64,000 nt of DNA from Heligmosomoides polygyrus polygyrus (taxonomy: Eukaryota > Nematoda > Chromadorea > Rhabditida > Heligmosomidae), in the NCBI GenBank assembly GCA_947396885.1, contig OX377203.1:9595298-9659297 (forward strand). The letters run 5' to 3'. The translations under genes and the position numbers were made by a program. The notes under the pieces were generated by a model. It saw nothing but the letters and a program-made list of their open reading frames with translations. It did not search any database and was not told the DNA's origin. Below are positions 9,435 through 21,949 of the stretch, piece after piece; positions within the stretch are counted from its first letter, which is position 1; every line of letters begins with the position of its first letter.

Positions 9435-12400
9435 ATGTTGACCGGCAGTAGTCACCTTCTAGTCATCATGACTTCGGTAAGGCGTTCGCCACCTCCATTT
9501 TCTCATCTTCATATCTATTATTTCAGCTATCCTCCACTTGTTTACAGTTTGTCTATGGTACGTATACATGGTTCCGGCGAACGTTGGCGACTTTTTATAC
9601 GACCTCGTAACACATAAAAAACAAAACAAAATTTCAGCAGCAGACAAAACGTGCAACCTAACAATTACATCGGAGGCGAATAGATTAAACGCTCTCGGAA
9701 GTCATACTGTGGCTAGAGGTCTTCTTCAATCCGAACAAATATACGACAACGCAGGAGACTCCTACAAAACTGCTGTGAACTTGTACGACTTTGTAAGTTA
9801 TTACTGTGCCATTCTTCGTAATCAATTAGCAGACACCGCCCGTTGTAGAACGACATCATGAGTCACGAGATTTCAGATACGGAGCTATGAATGGGCTTAA
9901 AATTGAAAGGAAAAATGAATTTTTAGTGCAAACTGCAGTAACTGAGAAAATACTAGAGCTCTGACTAAAAGTTTCTTCTGAAAACAGCTTTTGATCCAGA
10001 ACACAAGGACAGCTTATGCGCTTCATTCAGTTCGGAAGTTCAGTGCAGGATTACGTTGCTAAGATCCTCCGAAGGTTTTCGTACTCCGTTTGTCGTCTTC
10101 GAGTCTCGAGTGTGATGCACACAGAAGAATGGTACACATAGCTTTTGGGTTTCTTTATGAGCAGTTCGGTGTTCAGCATTGGAGAAAAATATGCCTTACT
10201 GTTGGTGAGGTATAAAATCCCAATGTTTATTCTGCCATAGAAAATTCCGCTAAAAGACTCTAAGCTCTGGAGAACTGGCTCACCTTTACAGGGCATTTCT
10301 ATTTCTGTCATGCAATGTGACGTCAAATTTCACTTTCTCCGAAGCAGCTGAGGGTCGATCAGTCGCTGCACACTTTCGATCAAACACGCGTTGAATATGC
10401 GTACATTGCTTGTCATAATTCACCTTTGGTTGGAACCGTAATAGTTGTCGTAGGAAAAAACCCCAGCGCAGGGAAAAGGGTACATACATGTCGCGTAAGT
10501 GAGCAGCATTGGTAGGTGGCAGCGCGCCAGCCAATAACAACCTAACAGAGCACAGTCCGAACACATGCCAGCTCATCAGGGTACCGATTGAATACGGTAA
10601 TTAATACTGCGCACCTATGCGACATATACCGGGAAAAGCTGGAGGAAATACCGAAACTAGCAGAAGCATTGGTTTATAGAAAGTGGAGATTTTTTAAGCA
10701 AAGAAAACAATTCTTAATAAGGAATTTTAGAGAAGCGTCCTTAATACCACTCTGTGAAGCAGACCTAATGTTTAACAGATGCGAGGCCGGCCGGCTAGTG
10801 TCGTGAGAAAACAAAAAGTTTAGAATTATCCGATATTGTAAACAGCATAAAAAGTGTTGTACATTTAGGGTGCGGCAGAACTATGCTGTGATGAGGGCAA
10901 ACTGCTACTCTGCAGAAAGTTTTTCGCTAATTTTTAGTGTAAAAATTTTGCGCACTCCTGATAGGTCACTTAACCTTCTAAGCAGTGCGATAAAATACGA
11001 GTGCCATTGCAAGTTTTAGATATATTTCGCGCTAAGCGAAGAGGGAGGAATTGGAACCTGAAAGGAGGTACCAAAACAAAAATTACAAAGTTTGCTCGGT
11101 TCGCTGTGTGCAACTACTTAACAGTGGATTGCCTTCACATACTTCTTTTCTTGATTTTCCACAGATCTACGACTGCGAGTATGAAAGCATTGCTGACGAA
11201 TTTGTACAAGGATGCCAACAGACGCCACCGTCAACACCTCCAGAGGGACACGCCCTTAATTTCAAAGGGTGAGTTAGCATACCGCACGGCTACGTTTACA
11301 ACAAATGCTGATTCAGGTTCCCATACAATGGAGGAGCCACGTATAATCGTCCATCTGAAATTGCGATAGATGAATGGAGAGATCAATCGATGAAAATTAA
11401 AGCAACCAACATGTTTGATGAGAGAATCAGAGAGCTGTCAAACGTAGGTTCTTCTTCCAATGAAGTGGTAGCTATCTAATACAGCTCCTTCTCCGACAGA
11501 TGCTAAACTGGAGGACATTGCGAGTTGGATGTTCAGTGCAAAGTTGCGGTGGTGGTATTATAGCTTCAGTTGCATGTGTTTACGAGAAACCGTGAGTATT
11601 TATCAGAGTCTCTACTAAACGTGGTCGAAAACGTGTCGGACTCAAGCCGCCACATCCAAATTCAAGTATGTTCTCTCGAGCACCAGTTTATCAGCTTAAA
11701 TCAACTTCATCGTTGTACATATTAATGGAGATAACTCGCTTAGGTAGGTGTTTTGGATCCACGAAACGCCAGATTCTAGGCTCGATGAATGTGTGGAGGT
11801 TCCATTACAGGTTCAGAAGGCTAGGCCTTACTTAGAAGTAGTTATTCCTATGCTGTAGAGCATATCGGGCGAGAGGCTCCTCCACTGATGCCTGTCTTGT
11901 GCCAATTCTTCACACTCGTCTCTGGAAATATTTAGTAGCCGAAGATCCTTTTCGATTGTTTGCCTCCATGTGTTTATCGGACGACCACGGGCTCTGCTAC
12001 CACCTTCAAGAATCCACGACATGGCTGCTCAAGAGAATTGATGCTAGGGCATTTGCAACCTGCCCTGCGAGGCGTAGACGTCTTTGCGTCTTTAACCTAG
12101 AGAGACTATTTGATCCGCTCCGGTTTTCGCTGTTGGTCACGCGGTCTATGTATCGTGCTCTTAATATCCGTCGAAGACTTCTATGCTGGAAGGCGTTTAG
12201 CTTCTTGGTGCACTTAACAGACGTCGCCCATGTTTCACTGGGGTAGGCAACAATAGGGACGACAATTGGGTGGTATAGCCGCAGCTTGATACTCAGCGCG
12301 ATGGATGATAAGCTTCAGATTGTTCCAAAACAGTCTTCGCAAATGTTTCTGATGCCACATTCCCATCGCGTGACACGGCACTTTCAAGATATGTGAACTT

Positions 12401-15400
12401 CTGAGTTCCAAGCTGTGATGCCTCGATGTTGATATCTACGTTTATATCAATTTCAAGAGGCAAAGTATCGAGCACCACTTTTCTAGAGGTTGAGGAGACA
12501 CTTAAGGCGCGGCTTTCATTTTAGATGTTCTGCTGACTCTATTAGTGTAAAAGTTCCTCAACGGCGATTATCCGAAGGTCGATTTCTCAACGTCTAGGAC
12601 ACCAAACTTCTCGCAGGACGTGTGACTGCTGCCAAATCCGAGGATGTTTTAAACTGCTGCAACAGATAGGGTTTCCGAATATAAAAAGTAAGAATGCGCT
12701 CTAGCAGCAGCTCATCTACTCTCATGTGGAAGTTCTTCTTTTCAAAGCACTTATGAGGGCCGTAGGTCAACATATATCGCAGCACAATTCTTGCTGTCGT
12801 TGATCTTTTTCTCCTCTCTGTTGAAATTTACGAAGGAATTTATTTTGCAGCATTTACAATCTGAGCATGTGCGTGTCCGAAAGTGTACTACTTGCTCTAA
12901 TTCACCCACCGACTTAGGGAATGACCTCTCAAACTCTGATTTTTTCTAAGAGATGGTTGCACGTGTCTATCCACCTCTCAGCGCTCTGCTTTGTGCTTCT
13001 ATGCCTTCTGTTCTCAATGGAAGAAATTTGTTTGACAAAAAGGATCAAATGTAAAGGAGGGCGTTGCTTAAACCGCTTGGGGATGCGCCACGCATTCTGC
13101 TACTATGAGATGTCGTGGAGCAGATATGAATGCGTCCCTGGCCCAAAAACTGACGTGCTTGTTGTTGTCTGTTTCAATATTTGTTTAAAACCCTGTAATG
13201 TGTATACATTTGAAAGCTTTCCAAGATATTAATGATATAAAATGTTGAAGGCTGACAAGGAAAGGTTCCCAACTCGTGGTGAGCTTTTGCGTGGTATTTT
13301 GCCAGGATGCAGAGCCCTGTGAACGGAGTCCAGTACCGCTGTCAGTTTTTGCTGAACGCTTTTTTAATGACCTGAAAAAGAGGTGTGAAAACGTGTGCGT
13401 GTTGTCAACCCCTAGGACAACCCACGAGGTGTGCGTCAGTGGCGCAGTGTAAGAGTGCCGCTTCATAGAGGTACAGCGGTGGATTTGAGTTCGAGTCCGC
13501 GATTTTTCAACTATGCGCATTGCGCCACCACCATATCATACCATATCCCTTATGATACCGTAAGTAACTAACGTAACTGCATACAAATTCACTTACTTTA
13601 GGGTTGTATATTATCAATCCAGGCCATATCTCTACATAAGTGTACTAAACAGAGTCTTTACCACCTGAGCGTGCAGATGACCGACTACTTTCCACCTTCG
13701 CACTGGATATGATTTCAATGCTAACATAATGAACTTGGCGCAAATGGAGAAGATTGTTCCTCACTGGTTTCTGTAAGACAAACGCCGTGACAAACGCTTG
13801 TGTTACACTTGTTTCATAGTTTAGTCTCATAGCTGTTGACTAAAAAGAAAGAGCAATAGGGCATTTTATTCCCAAAAAAATGGTCTAATTACCCAAGTTT
13901 GAGGTAATACACGCGGTGTACCATGACCCTTAAAAGCTGTACTCGGCTAGCCGTCACTAGACTACTCAATGTAGGCACCCGCAGTTTGGCTTCGGCACAG
14001 TCGATAACCGTTCGCGAGCATTAAACCAGGCCATGGATGAGGAGTTCAAGCGAGACGACAGGGTGTTCTTGGTTGGCGAAGAGGTGGCGCAGTATGACGG
14101 AGCTTACAAGGTGTCAAAGGGACTCTGGAAGAACTCTGGAAGAGACGAACGTGTTATCGATACTCCAATCACGGAAGCCGGTTTCGCAGGTCTTGCCGTC
14201 GGTGCTTCATTTGCTGGACTTCGTCAATTCATGACCTTCAACTTCTCCATGCAGGACATCGACCAAATGACCAATTCCGCAGCCAAAACTTACTACATGT
14301 CAGCTGGTCGCTTCCATTGTGTGGTGCAAACGGCGCCGCAGCTGGAGTTGCAGCCCAACATTCGCAGGATTTCAGTGCGTGGTATGCGCACTGTCCTGGT
14401 CTGAAGGTGATAGCGCCGTACAGTTCCGAAGATGCTAAGGGTCTTCTTAAAGCTGCTATTAGAGACGATAGCCCGGTTGTTTTCCTCGAGAATGAGATTC
14501 TTTATGGCCATGCATTCATCGTCACCGAGGAAATGCAAAAGGAGGACTTCGTTCTGCCCATAGGAAAGTGCAAGATTGAATGACCAGGCGATCATGTCAC
14601 GATTGTTTCGTTCTCGAAGGGTGTTCAGTTGTCTCTCAAGGCCGCTAAGGAACTGGAAGGCGTCGGCGTTTCTGCAGAGGTGATCAATCTCCGCACACTC
14701 CGTCCACTCGATTTCGAAACGATACAAAATTCTGTGATGAAGACGCACCACCTCCTCACCGTTGAGCCGGGCTGGCCGTTTGCTGGAATCGGAGCGGAGA
14801 CTTGTGCGCAAGTGAACGAGTCGGCGGCATGGGATTACCTTGACGCTCCAATTCTACGCGTGACGGGAGTGGATGTCCCGATGCCGCACGCTCATCACCT
14901 TGAAGACGCGTGCCTCCCTGCACCGGCGCACATTGTTGCGACATGCAAGAAGAGTCTCAACATTAAGTGAAACGGGCTGACGACCACCTCGAGTAGATGA
15001 ACCTTCAGATAGACTGATGGTGAGCTTTGTCGATAGTAATAATGTTTGATCTGTTACTTGTGTCTGTTTGTGATGCATCATTGACAGTGTGAATGTAGGT
15101 CTCTGTTTCCTATGCCATTGGCCGCCACTGGAGTACATAGGTTGTTGTTTGTTTTTTCGCCGTAGCTTCGGAAATAGGGATCGTTGTGACTTAAGTTTGT
15201 CGACGACGTAGTGTTTAGAGCAAATATGGTGCAGATACACATCGCTAAAAAACTAGAGGGCGCTAATAGACAGCCTTGGTTTGTTGTAAGCATTGGTGGT
15301 CTTAAATTGACTCCGATGGTCGTATGAAAGCATAATAACAACGAACCAATAAGTGCAAGAATGTTGGCAACTAGCGGACTCGAACTCAAAAGCCTGCCAG

Positions 15401-18400
15401 TGTGCTTCTATGAGACGGCACTCCTAGCGAGTGGGCCACCGAGGCACATCTCGTGTGGTGTCATAGGGGTTGATGAGTGTTGCGCTCACGTTTACACACC
15501 ACTTTTCAGAACTTTAAAAAAGAGCAGCAGAAACTAAGTGTGGTTCTGGATTCCGCTCACACGGCCCTACTTCCTGTCAGAATACCATCGCAAAAGTTTA
15601 CCATGAATTGGGAACCTCTCCTTGTGAGTAGCAAACTACTACGCTATGTTTGAACGAAACTAATAATTTTCGAAACGCTTCAGAAGAACCCGCACTGATG
15701 TGCGTCATTTAGAGCTCTATCGCCTGGAGATCAGATGTACGAAGTTGGTAAACCTTGCTCTGCTGACGAAGAATGCACAGCATACGAGCCAGCAAAATGC
15801 GACGTCGACGGCATGCTATGCCTCTTGGACACCTCTTCAATCAAATCTTCGACTTCAACGTCAACCACTTCAACTACTCTTCTTAACACAACTTTAAGCA
15901 CTAGCAGTCTTGCTACAACAAATGCGAATCCAAATACAGGTACATAATTTCAACTTTAGCAGTTCCCAACATGTATGAAACGGATAAAAGAGGTTGGTAC
16001 TTCTAATAGCGTATATTACGTCGCAACCTCAAGTCAAACGTTGACCGTTTACATCATCTACTACTGAGAATGCAGTAGCGAGTAGGGCGGTCGGTAAGAA
16101 TTTCAAATAATCTTCTTATAATTGGGCTGATATCTGTGTGCTTAAGATAATGGAAATTTCTCAGAACCCAATAAATGGATGGTTCGGGTCTTATAGAACC
16201 GGATAGTGATCCTAAAATGACTCTCTCGAATCCGATGAGGCTCCAATGTTCATGGCCCTGGTAAACGCCAGACAAGCCTCCTGCACGCTAATCTTGCTTG
16301 GAAACGATAAAACGTGGATTTGTTCATCATCAATTCATAGAGTAGGCTAAAAATACATATCAATGCCCTCAACGTTGTATTAGAGCCAGCATCTGCCACA
16401 TCCAGCAAAGCGATTGATGGACTTAGACCTTCATAGTTTATTATTTATTTGAAAGACAAGCGTCAACATATGATATTAAGACATCTCGCCGTCCTTTTTA
16501 TCTTAATGAGTCAACAAATATTGATATTACAATTTGTATTGAAACACAAAACCCTTCAACGATGTAGAGAACGTTGTTTTGCAGGAATAAACCAGATCTG
16601 CCCTAGCAATGGTGATATGAACGATAGAATACGGCAAAAAGCTACTGACATGCATAACTATAGAAGGTTCGTTGCAATAACACTGTATTTTACGTAACAT
16701 AATATTTTTTAATTGTAACTTTGTATCAGTCGGCTTCTTGACGGCTTCGCCGTGGTAATAACTTCTCATCATCAATTGTAGCTGCCACCTATGTAATGGT
16801 TTCCTCAGGAAGAACAGAACATTAACTACGTCGATTGCGTTAAGTTAGAAAAAATGGAAGACATCCACAAAAAATCGATAATATTGATCGACATCGATTG
16901 CCTCCCCTGCTGTGGACGCCTCCCGTCGATGATCATCTAAATGCCCAGGCACGGTTGCCGACGTGTTCTGCACGTCTACGGCTCCCATGCACGGTTGCCG
17001 ACGTGTTCAACAATCGTTTCCAGTGCTCAGTGCCCCTACTCCAGTTGTGACAGACGGACGGACGGACGGACGGACGGACGAACACACACACACACGCTTG
17101 CTCTTTTATATATAGTAGATTTTTAAAAACTGACAGCATGTTATGAAGGTGTAGAGATGCTCTGCAGCTCGATTAATGTTTAGGAGGTGGCTTGTTAGGT
17201 TGTCATTAAATTGTTAAATTTGCACTGTTTGAGATGTACTCGCCTTTCTCTGTTCTTTTGAGAGCTTATGCATTCATAACGAGGATCTCACTAATGATCT
17301 AAAATTAAGGTCACAACTTGCAAAAGGAGACGTTGCGAAGTTCAACGGTAATAAATTGCCTACAGCAGCAAATATGCTTAAGCTGGTAAGAATAGATCAT
17401 TTGCTGCCTTGTTTTTAGCTTGGAAGCAGGGATATGCAGAATTTCCGCACCGTGTTTCGAATTCCGGTTTTCGACAGGTTTTAGTCCTTCCATTCCGTTC
17501 CGTGCTCCGCTCATTTTTGAACCGGAAGACGGAACGGAAATGATGAGTCATCACTCAATGATTGTTTTGCACTGCCTTCGTTCACCTCTTGAACATAAAT
17601 GAAAGGCTGAAGAAAGAGATTTACTTTCGTCGCCTTTTTTTGTGATAGTGTTGCTTTCAAAGTGGTGGTTTACCTGATGTCGAAACGGTGCGGTAACCAA
17701 ATTGGATTGTTTTTTCGTTTCCTGAAACGATGTACTGCCGAGCAGTGGAAGGCCACAAAGGATTCATAAATGTTCGAATCAAGAATCAAATTTCATGTTT
17801 ATCTTTTTCCCTAATAATCTTATGTCTGACCTGGAACACGAATTATAGATCAGAATTCTATAAGCACTCCTACGTTGCTAAAATTGCTTTCCAAAGGGGC
17901 CTTAGATCTATCCTAGTCGTAGGAGGGCATGCGGAGTCTTGCCTCCCGCCCCGTTCTTTGAGTTTGTTCCAGAGCATCAGCTACTGCTGATGCTCTGGAA
18001 AAACTCAAAGCTGCAGAACTGCTGAACTCAACTTAAAGCTGCTGAACTGCTGCGGAGCTTTATCGCGGTCCAACCACTGAGCCGATCGTCGCCGATTATC
18101 CTAGAAGATCCACTCCTCGTCACAGGTTGCCACAGGTCGAGAACTGGATATCTGGATATCCATTTATCTAACTTCTTCGTGTTTCCAATTTTCCGCAAAT
18201 ATTCCCAAGCACTTGAATTGCTTACGCAGAGTTGTTTTGCAAGTTCTCGAACGGTCACACGTGTATTTGCTTCCACCGAGGTCTTCAACTCGTCGTCATC
18301 AATACCAGAGCGAATAGGAAGAAATCATTTTCGGCTCAATTTTGAGAAATTTTGATTTTTTACACTAGTAATGTTGAAAAGTCATCTTGATAATTATATG

Positions 18401-19302
18401 AATCCAAGGATTTTTTACTGGCATATGTTGCTGGAAACAAGTCGCATGCACCCTTCCCCGCTTCTTAAATTCGTTAACAGCAACTTAGTTATTACTACCA
18501 TTATGAGAATGTATTTGTGAAAAACCAAATGAAGTAATGAGTTTTGAGTCAGTTCCGTTTTTCCGATTCGTATTCCGCTTGCCGCTCAATCTTGAGCTCT
18601 TCCGTTCCTTTTCGTGTTTCACTTCTCTCATAGAAAAAAATTCCGCACATCCCTGCTTAGAAGACTTTTAGATAAAAATTGCTTTAGAGGTACGACTGTG
18701 AGCTAGAACGATTGGCAATTGCTCAAGCAAAGTCCTGTTCTGGAAGTCAGTCAGTTCTGAATTCCACATCAACTGTGGAAAACACCTACGTGATTGCTGA
18801 TACCGTTGTTCCATACAGAGTAAACGCAATGGAGGAGGTTTGCTATACAATTTGTTACTATGCCTGAGCTAACGTTTCATGTCTTCATAGGCAATTAAAT
18901 ATTGGTGGAAACAAATACGACTACAACAGCAAAGTATCGGAATGGCTGTCACTTTCAAACAGAACCATGTAAACCAGCCAATTAGGTTCTTTACCATGGT
19001 GAGCACACACTACTTGAAAGATTAGTCTATGACAACCTTAAAAGCACGAACGTTTGAACCTGCAGATGGTTTGGGCTACAACGAGAGAGTTGGGATGTGC
19101 GGTTGCGAGGTGCAGCAGCAACTTCTTTGTGGTCTGCCAGTATCGCCCAGGGTAAAATTTTGAGTAATTAGGGTATTCCGCCTATTGACGATCTACTTTC
19201 AGAGGAAACGTCGTAGATGCATCTGTATACTCCAGAGGGACACCCTGTAGCCAGTGTCCTGCTGGTGCCTACTGTAGCACACCATTATGTGTCCGAACGT
19301 GA
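9435..19302 (+). CDS. Secreted double-CAP-domain protein (SCP/TAPS, ASP-like), 14 exons
   Basis: Exons: 9435-9476, 9527-9557, 9638-9792, 11165-11268, 11317-11443, 11500-11591, 15713-15939, 16585-16666, 16730-16754, 16809-16843, 18690-18837, 18891-18998, 19066-19151, 19203-19302 (TGA at 19300). Every junction is AG/GT and in phase, giving about 453 residues. Residues 1-24 form a signal peptide. CAP domain 1 (about 27-205) shows [16 protein letters not shown] and [15 protein letters not shown] Cys-rich hinge ([14 protein letters not shown]) and a short Ser/Thr linker (about 223-259) follow. CAP domain 2 (about 260-452) shows [29 protein letters not shown] and [10 protein letters not shown]. The usual HFTQ motif is altered in both domains, so the CAP cavity is incomplete. 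The product should be secreted; such proteins are abundant in strongylid secretions, but their biochemical role is unsettled. Exon 10 (16809-16843) is the least certain. The intron between exons 6 and 7 is 4.1 kb and hosts other elements. Confidence 0.9.
9793..11164. other. Intron 3 of the double-CAP gene
   Basis: About 1.37 kb with short ORFs on both strands. None shows splice-consistent continuity or a recognisable domain. No repeat family was identified. Confidence 0.5.
11828..12490 (-). mobile_element. LINE relic: C-terminal end of a reverse transcriptase ORF
   Basis: Read on the minus strand, 12478-12293 gives [15 protein letters not shown], like the conserved F-x-YLGS-x-V-x-x-DG block after the polymerase core. 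12022-11828 gives [18 protein letters not shown] and a following DRHQWRSL, like the RGRP-x-x-TWRRT terminal motif of RTE/CR1-type endonuclease-reverse transcriptases. Stops and frame changes lie between, so the copy is dead. It is antisense within intron 6 of the double-CAP gene. Confidence 0.8.
12500..13429. other. Intronic spacer, no gene seen
   Basis: Part of intron 6 of the double-CAP gene, with a few ORFs of up to 103 codons on both strands. I recognise no domain and no clear repeat. Confidence 0.4.
13430..13510 (+). repeat. tRNA-like (SINE-type) sequence
   Basis: An A-box-like GTGGCGCAGTGTAAGAGTG and a B-box-like GAGTTCGAGTCC are spaced as in a tRNA and followed by TTTTT. The arms do not form a credible functional tRNA, so a tRNA-derived SINE head is the better reading. 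Confidence 0.55.
13923..14970 (+). pseudogene. Processed pseudogene of pyruvate dehydrogenase E1 beta
   Basis: An intronless, nearly full-length copy of the mitochondrial PDH E1 beta subunit, including its targeting peptide (start ATG 13923, [13 protein letters not shown]). Typical E1 beta blocks are present: [57 protein letters not shown], and a C terminus ending at 14970. Three lesions are visible. One base is missing near 14015 in the [12 protein letters not shown] region. A short deletion near 14325 shifts the frame after AGRFHC. A CGA-to-TGA change at 14581-14583 follows KCKIE. Lack of introns plus these breaks fits a dead retrocopy. No poly(A) remnant or target duplication is obvious. 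It lies in sense orientation within intron 6 of the double-CAP gene. Confidence 0.95.
15355..15455 (-). repeat. tRNA-like (SINE-type) sequence
   Basis: On the minus strand an A-box-like CTCGGTGGCCCACTCGCTAG and a B-box GAGTTCGAGTCC are spaced as in a tRNA. Its B-box region is the same as at 13430-13510, but the body differs. It is likely a SINE head and lies in intron 6 of the double-CAP gene. Confidence 0.55.
15940..16584. other. Intron 7 of the double-CAP gene
   Basis: It separates the Ser/Thr linker exon from the first exon of CAP domain 2. I see no gene or named repeat in it. Confidence 0.5.
17051..17095. repeat. Compound simple repeat (GACG)n(CA)n
   Basis: About seven GACG units run directly into a CA run. 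Two near-identical pieces, GCACGGTTGCCGACGTGTTC, lie just upstream (about 16950 and 16990). This tail arrangement looks like the end of a transposable element, in intron 10 of the double-CAP gene. Confidence 0.8.
17960..18006. other. Near-perfect 21-bp-arm hairpin
   Basis: The arm GAGTTTGTTCCAGAGCATC is inverted as GATGCTCTGGAAAAACTC around a loop of about 5 bases. It lies next to the mariner fragment and is probably a remnant of element insertion. Confidence 0.7.
18095..18290 (-). mobile_element. Mariner transposase N-terminal fragment
   Basis: The minus strand reads [20 protein letters not shown], then [19 protein letters not shown]. This matches the second helix-turn-helix and linker of mariner transposases (VRE-x-A-x-x-L-x-VS, then IGK-x-KKLDKWVPHEL). 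Only this piece remains. Confidence 0.8.
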
Positions 19303-20770
19303 TCGATATTTGACAGATATGATAAATACTCTTACGTGCGAATTGGTAGAAATGTAGGACATGGGTAGCAGACTTTCTATAATAAGAAATTTTAGGATTT
19401 CAGAAGGTTCAAGATTCTCATGCTGGTGAAGTTAAGCGGACGCACAACTCTTATGGTAGAGCATGAAGGATAGAGACGGCACCAACCATTCCCTTTACAG
19501 TATGTGCCAAGCAGTCTACTTCTGCCAGATATCAAGGGACACATGCCATTGGCTAACTTACTCGTGGCGATGGAAGGTTAACGGATTAGAGTGAGCATAC
19601 CAAGAGGATGCCACTGCGGTATCCCATAGCGAAGGAATATAAGGGCACTACGAAAAACACTTTGGATGGCGATAAATGATGCTTCGTTTTTGCTGAGTCC
19701 TTGAGGGGAACGTAGGACGCTTAATAGTGCAGAGGTCAAGAGGTTGATGGGAGCCTTCGCACATATTGCTGTGGTGGTGAGCTCGTTGCTCTAAAGCGAA
19801 ATTCACTCTGCCTCGTCCTACGTTTTTGCGCTTTCCGTCTTTTTTCTGTTGTTGTATGTTTTTCTTCGTTTATTCGAGCTTTTTTTCTTGATTACATTTG
19901 AGCGTTCGAATTCCAAAACAAATCCAAAACAAACAAGCTTTGTAAAGGCTATCCGAGATGTGGAATACGAATGCTAGAGGCATTAGCACCTTCAGACTTC
20001 AGAAACACATCATGACTTTAATAAATGATCTTATAATAAAAACGAATAACGATCTTATAATCACAGGACTCGAACCAACACCTTCTGCTTTTCGGGAAGC
20101 GATGCTACGCTTCACACCAGCTGCGCTGTTTGATCCAACGGAATATCCACGATATCTTCCTAGAAAGCACATGCTTATCAGGTCTTTGATCATTTTGATC
20201 GCAACTATACCTTCATCTAACACCATCTATCTTCTATGCCAGCCGCTCTAGGCTCAAGCAACAAGTAAAAAATTGATGAGCGTTTTATTGCAACCTCAAC
20301 GCTGTTCGAAGATTCAGAGTTTTTCGGAAGAACAAATCAAAGGTCACAGAACTCTGGGCAACTAGAGAAGTCCTACAGTTTGGTTAATTTCCTTGCCTGG
20401 GCTGCAAACAAAGGTTCCCCGCGGAGTAATTAGTGTAAAATGTCGAAAACCAACATCCAGAGATGATCTGATTCGCGCAAGAGCTAGAAACCTTTGTTAC
20501 CGTCAAACGCATGTTTAAAACATGTTTTTCAATGCTTCGTTAGAAGCGTTGAGGACTCCAGGAGCGTCAAAAATCGGTTCGGATAGTCTCAAATATAGCT
20601 ATTTCGATTCGATGCCACCGCGCCGAACACCACCTCGTACTATTTGGGTGTCCAACATAGAATGACGTGTACATTGTGGCCTTCTTTTCACAGTTCTCCA
20701 CATTAGTTGTGAGCTCATTTAGATATGTTTTTCGTGGCGTTTCATCTTTCACATTTCCCGTTTTTATTAC
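19303..20770. other. Intergenic region downstream of the double-CAP gene
   Basis: I see no gene. It contains the tRNA-like repeat listed at 20035-20145. No canonical AATAAA lies just after the stop; the nearest candidate is an ATAAAT around 19322. Confidence 0.5.
20035..20145 (-). repeat. tRNA-like (SINE-type) sequence
   Basis: The minus strand shows AGCGCAGCTGGTGTGAAGCG (A-box-like) and TTGGTTCGAGTCCTGTGA (B-box) at tRNA spacing. The arms are degenerate, so it is taken as a SINE head. Confidence 0.55.
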
Positions 20771-20789
20771 GTTATTCCCTCATCGGTTT

Positions 20790-21105
20790 CTAAAATCATA
20801 GCCATCAGACTACAACGGACCGGAGAATGATTGTGCTTTACTACTTCAAATTGAAGAAGTCCGCTGCGGAAGACAATGCGAGTGGTGCTTTCAACGCTTT
20901 TCCGGCGGCGACGAAAGCTTTGAAGACGTAAAATACGGAAGACAGGCGCTGGATAACGACCTTTAACAGGCTGCCGTTGAGGCCGATCCAACAAAATCGA
21001 CACGGGAGCTTGCAGTGGAGTTCGGTTGCTCCAAGACGTCTATCCAGAGGCACTTGCGCGAAATCGAGAAGTCGAACCCCGGCGGCAGATGGCTGTCACT
21101 CCACT
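20790..21105 (+). mobile_element. Mariner transposase N-terminal relic
   Basis: Plus-strand pieces read LYYFKLKKSAAEDNA, then, after a frame change, CEWCFQRFSGGDESFEDVK and STRELAVEFGCSKTSIQRHL. These correspond to the start (F-K-LG-x-x-AAE), the WFQRF-SGDESFEDE block and the second helix-turn-helix of a mariner transposase. An in-frame stop follows NDL. The catalytic half is absent. The family differs from the 4370-5500 mariner. Confidence 0.85.
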
Positions 21106-21949
21106 ACAGGCATGTATAAAATCGGGTTTTAATTGCTTTGTATAAATTTAACCTTTCGGGCTGAAGCGACATTCCGTGTGAGACACCATAATAATTTTTG
21201 CGCGAAAGTGCGCAACAAAAAACACTGCCTCATGCGCTTTCCTTTATTCAAGATCATCCCTGTTTTTGAAAAAAGCCATCAAAACGCACAGTTGCAGAAT
21301 GATGCTTTTGCCGTACAGTCCCAGTGATAACTGCAAGAGTAAGCTTTGTGAAAGGTAGAGCCTTTCGCAGAATTGCGCTGATGTCTGGAAGAGAGCGTTG
21401 AAGGTTGCACGAAGACCGAAATGGTCTAGTGCACAAGTTGTAGAGCAACTAACATCGAGAAAACCGGTAGGATGCTAGAAGTGAATAAAGAGGAACATTG
21501 TCAGGAAAATGCCTTGGTCAATAAGTTGAACACCTACTAGGCATATGATCGATGCGGATGGTTGTGATGGTGGCGTCAACTGTAAGATTTCGTCTTTAGA
21601 AAGGGAGTCGCTGAGAGGAAAGCATAAGAAGTGTACTAGATTTCTGAGAGAAGTTCAGCAATAAACAAATGGAATGAGCGCGGGTCTGTCACAAGCGAAC
21701 TCCGGCCCTTTCTTTCACACTGCGAGCTTTAGATCGAGCAGCCAAGGGACTTACGTCTATAAGTAGTTATAAGATTATATATGACAGCACTTTCATATCC
21801 CGTAGGAGTCTGCTGCATCAGTGGAATACATGTACGGCACTTACGGCATCCCAACGAGGCCACGTGTTGTAGCACGAACGGAGTCGGGGACTTCCCTCCG
21901 AATTGCGTAGAGCAGGAAGACTTCCGGCTGCGTGCGCGAAATCGTTTAT

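Larger units (their letters stand above)
17425..18660. mobile_element. Composite element bounded by inverted GCAGGGAT ends
   Basis: AAGCAGGGATATGCAGAATTT at about 17425 is inverted at about 18640-18660, and both ends continue into GAATTCCG/TTCCGTTCC-rich sequence. Inside lie a mariner fragment, a long hairpin and the 30-base end of another MITE family (GATCTATCCTAGTC near 17910; see 25664-26086). This is a nest of elements in intron 10 of the double-CAP gene. Confidence 0.55.

Noticed and set aside
13430..13510. Functional tRNA gene
   Set aside because: A- and B-box motifs are present, but the stems do not pair convincingly. The same applies at 15355 and 20035.
14033..14970. Functional intronless PDH E1 beta isoform
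   Set aside because: Two frame breaks and an internal stop disrupt conserved regions.
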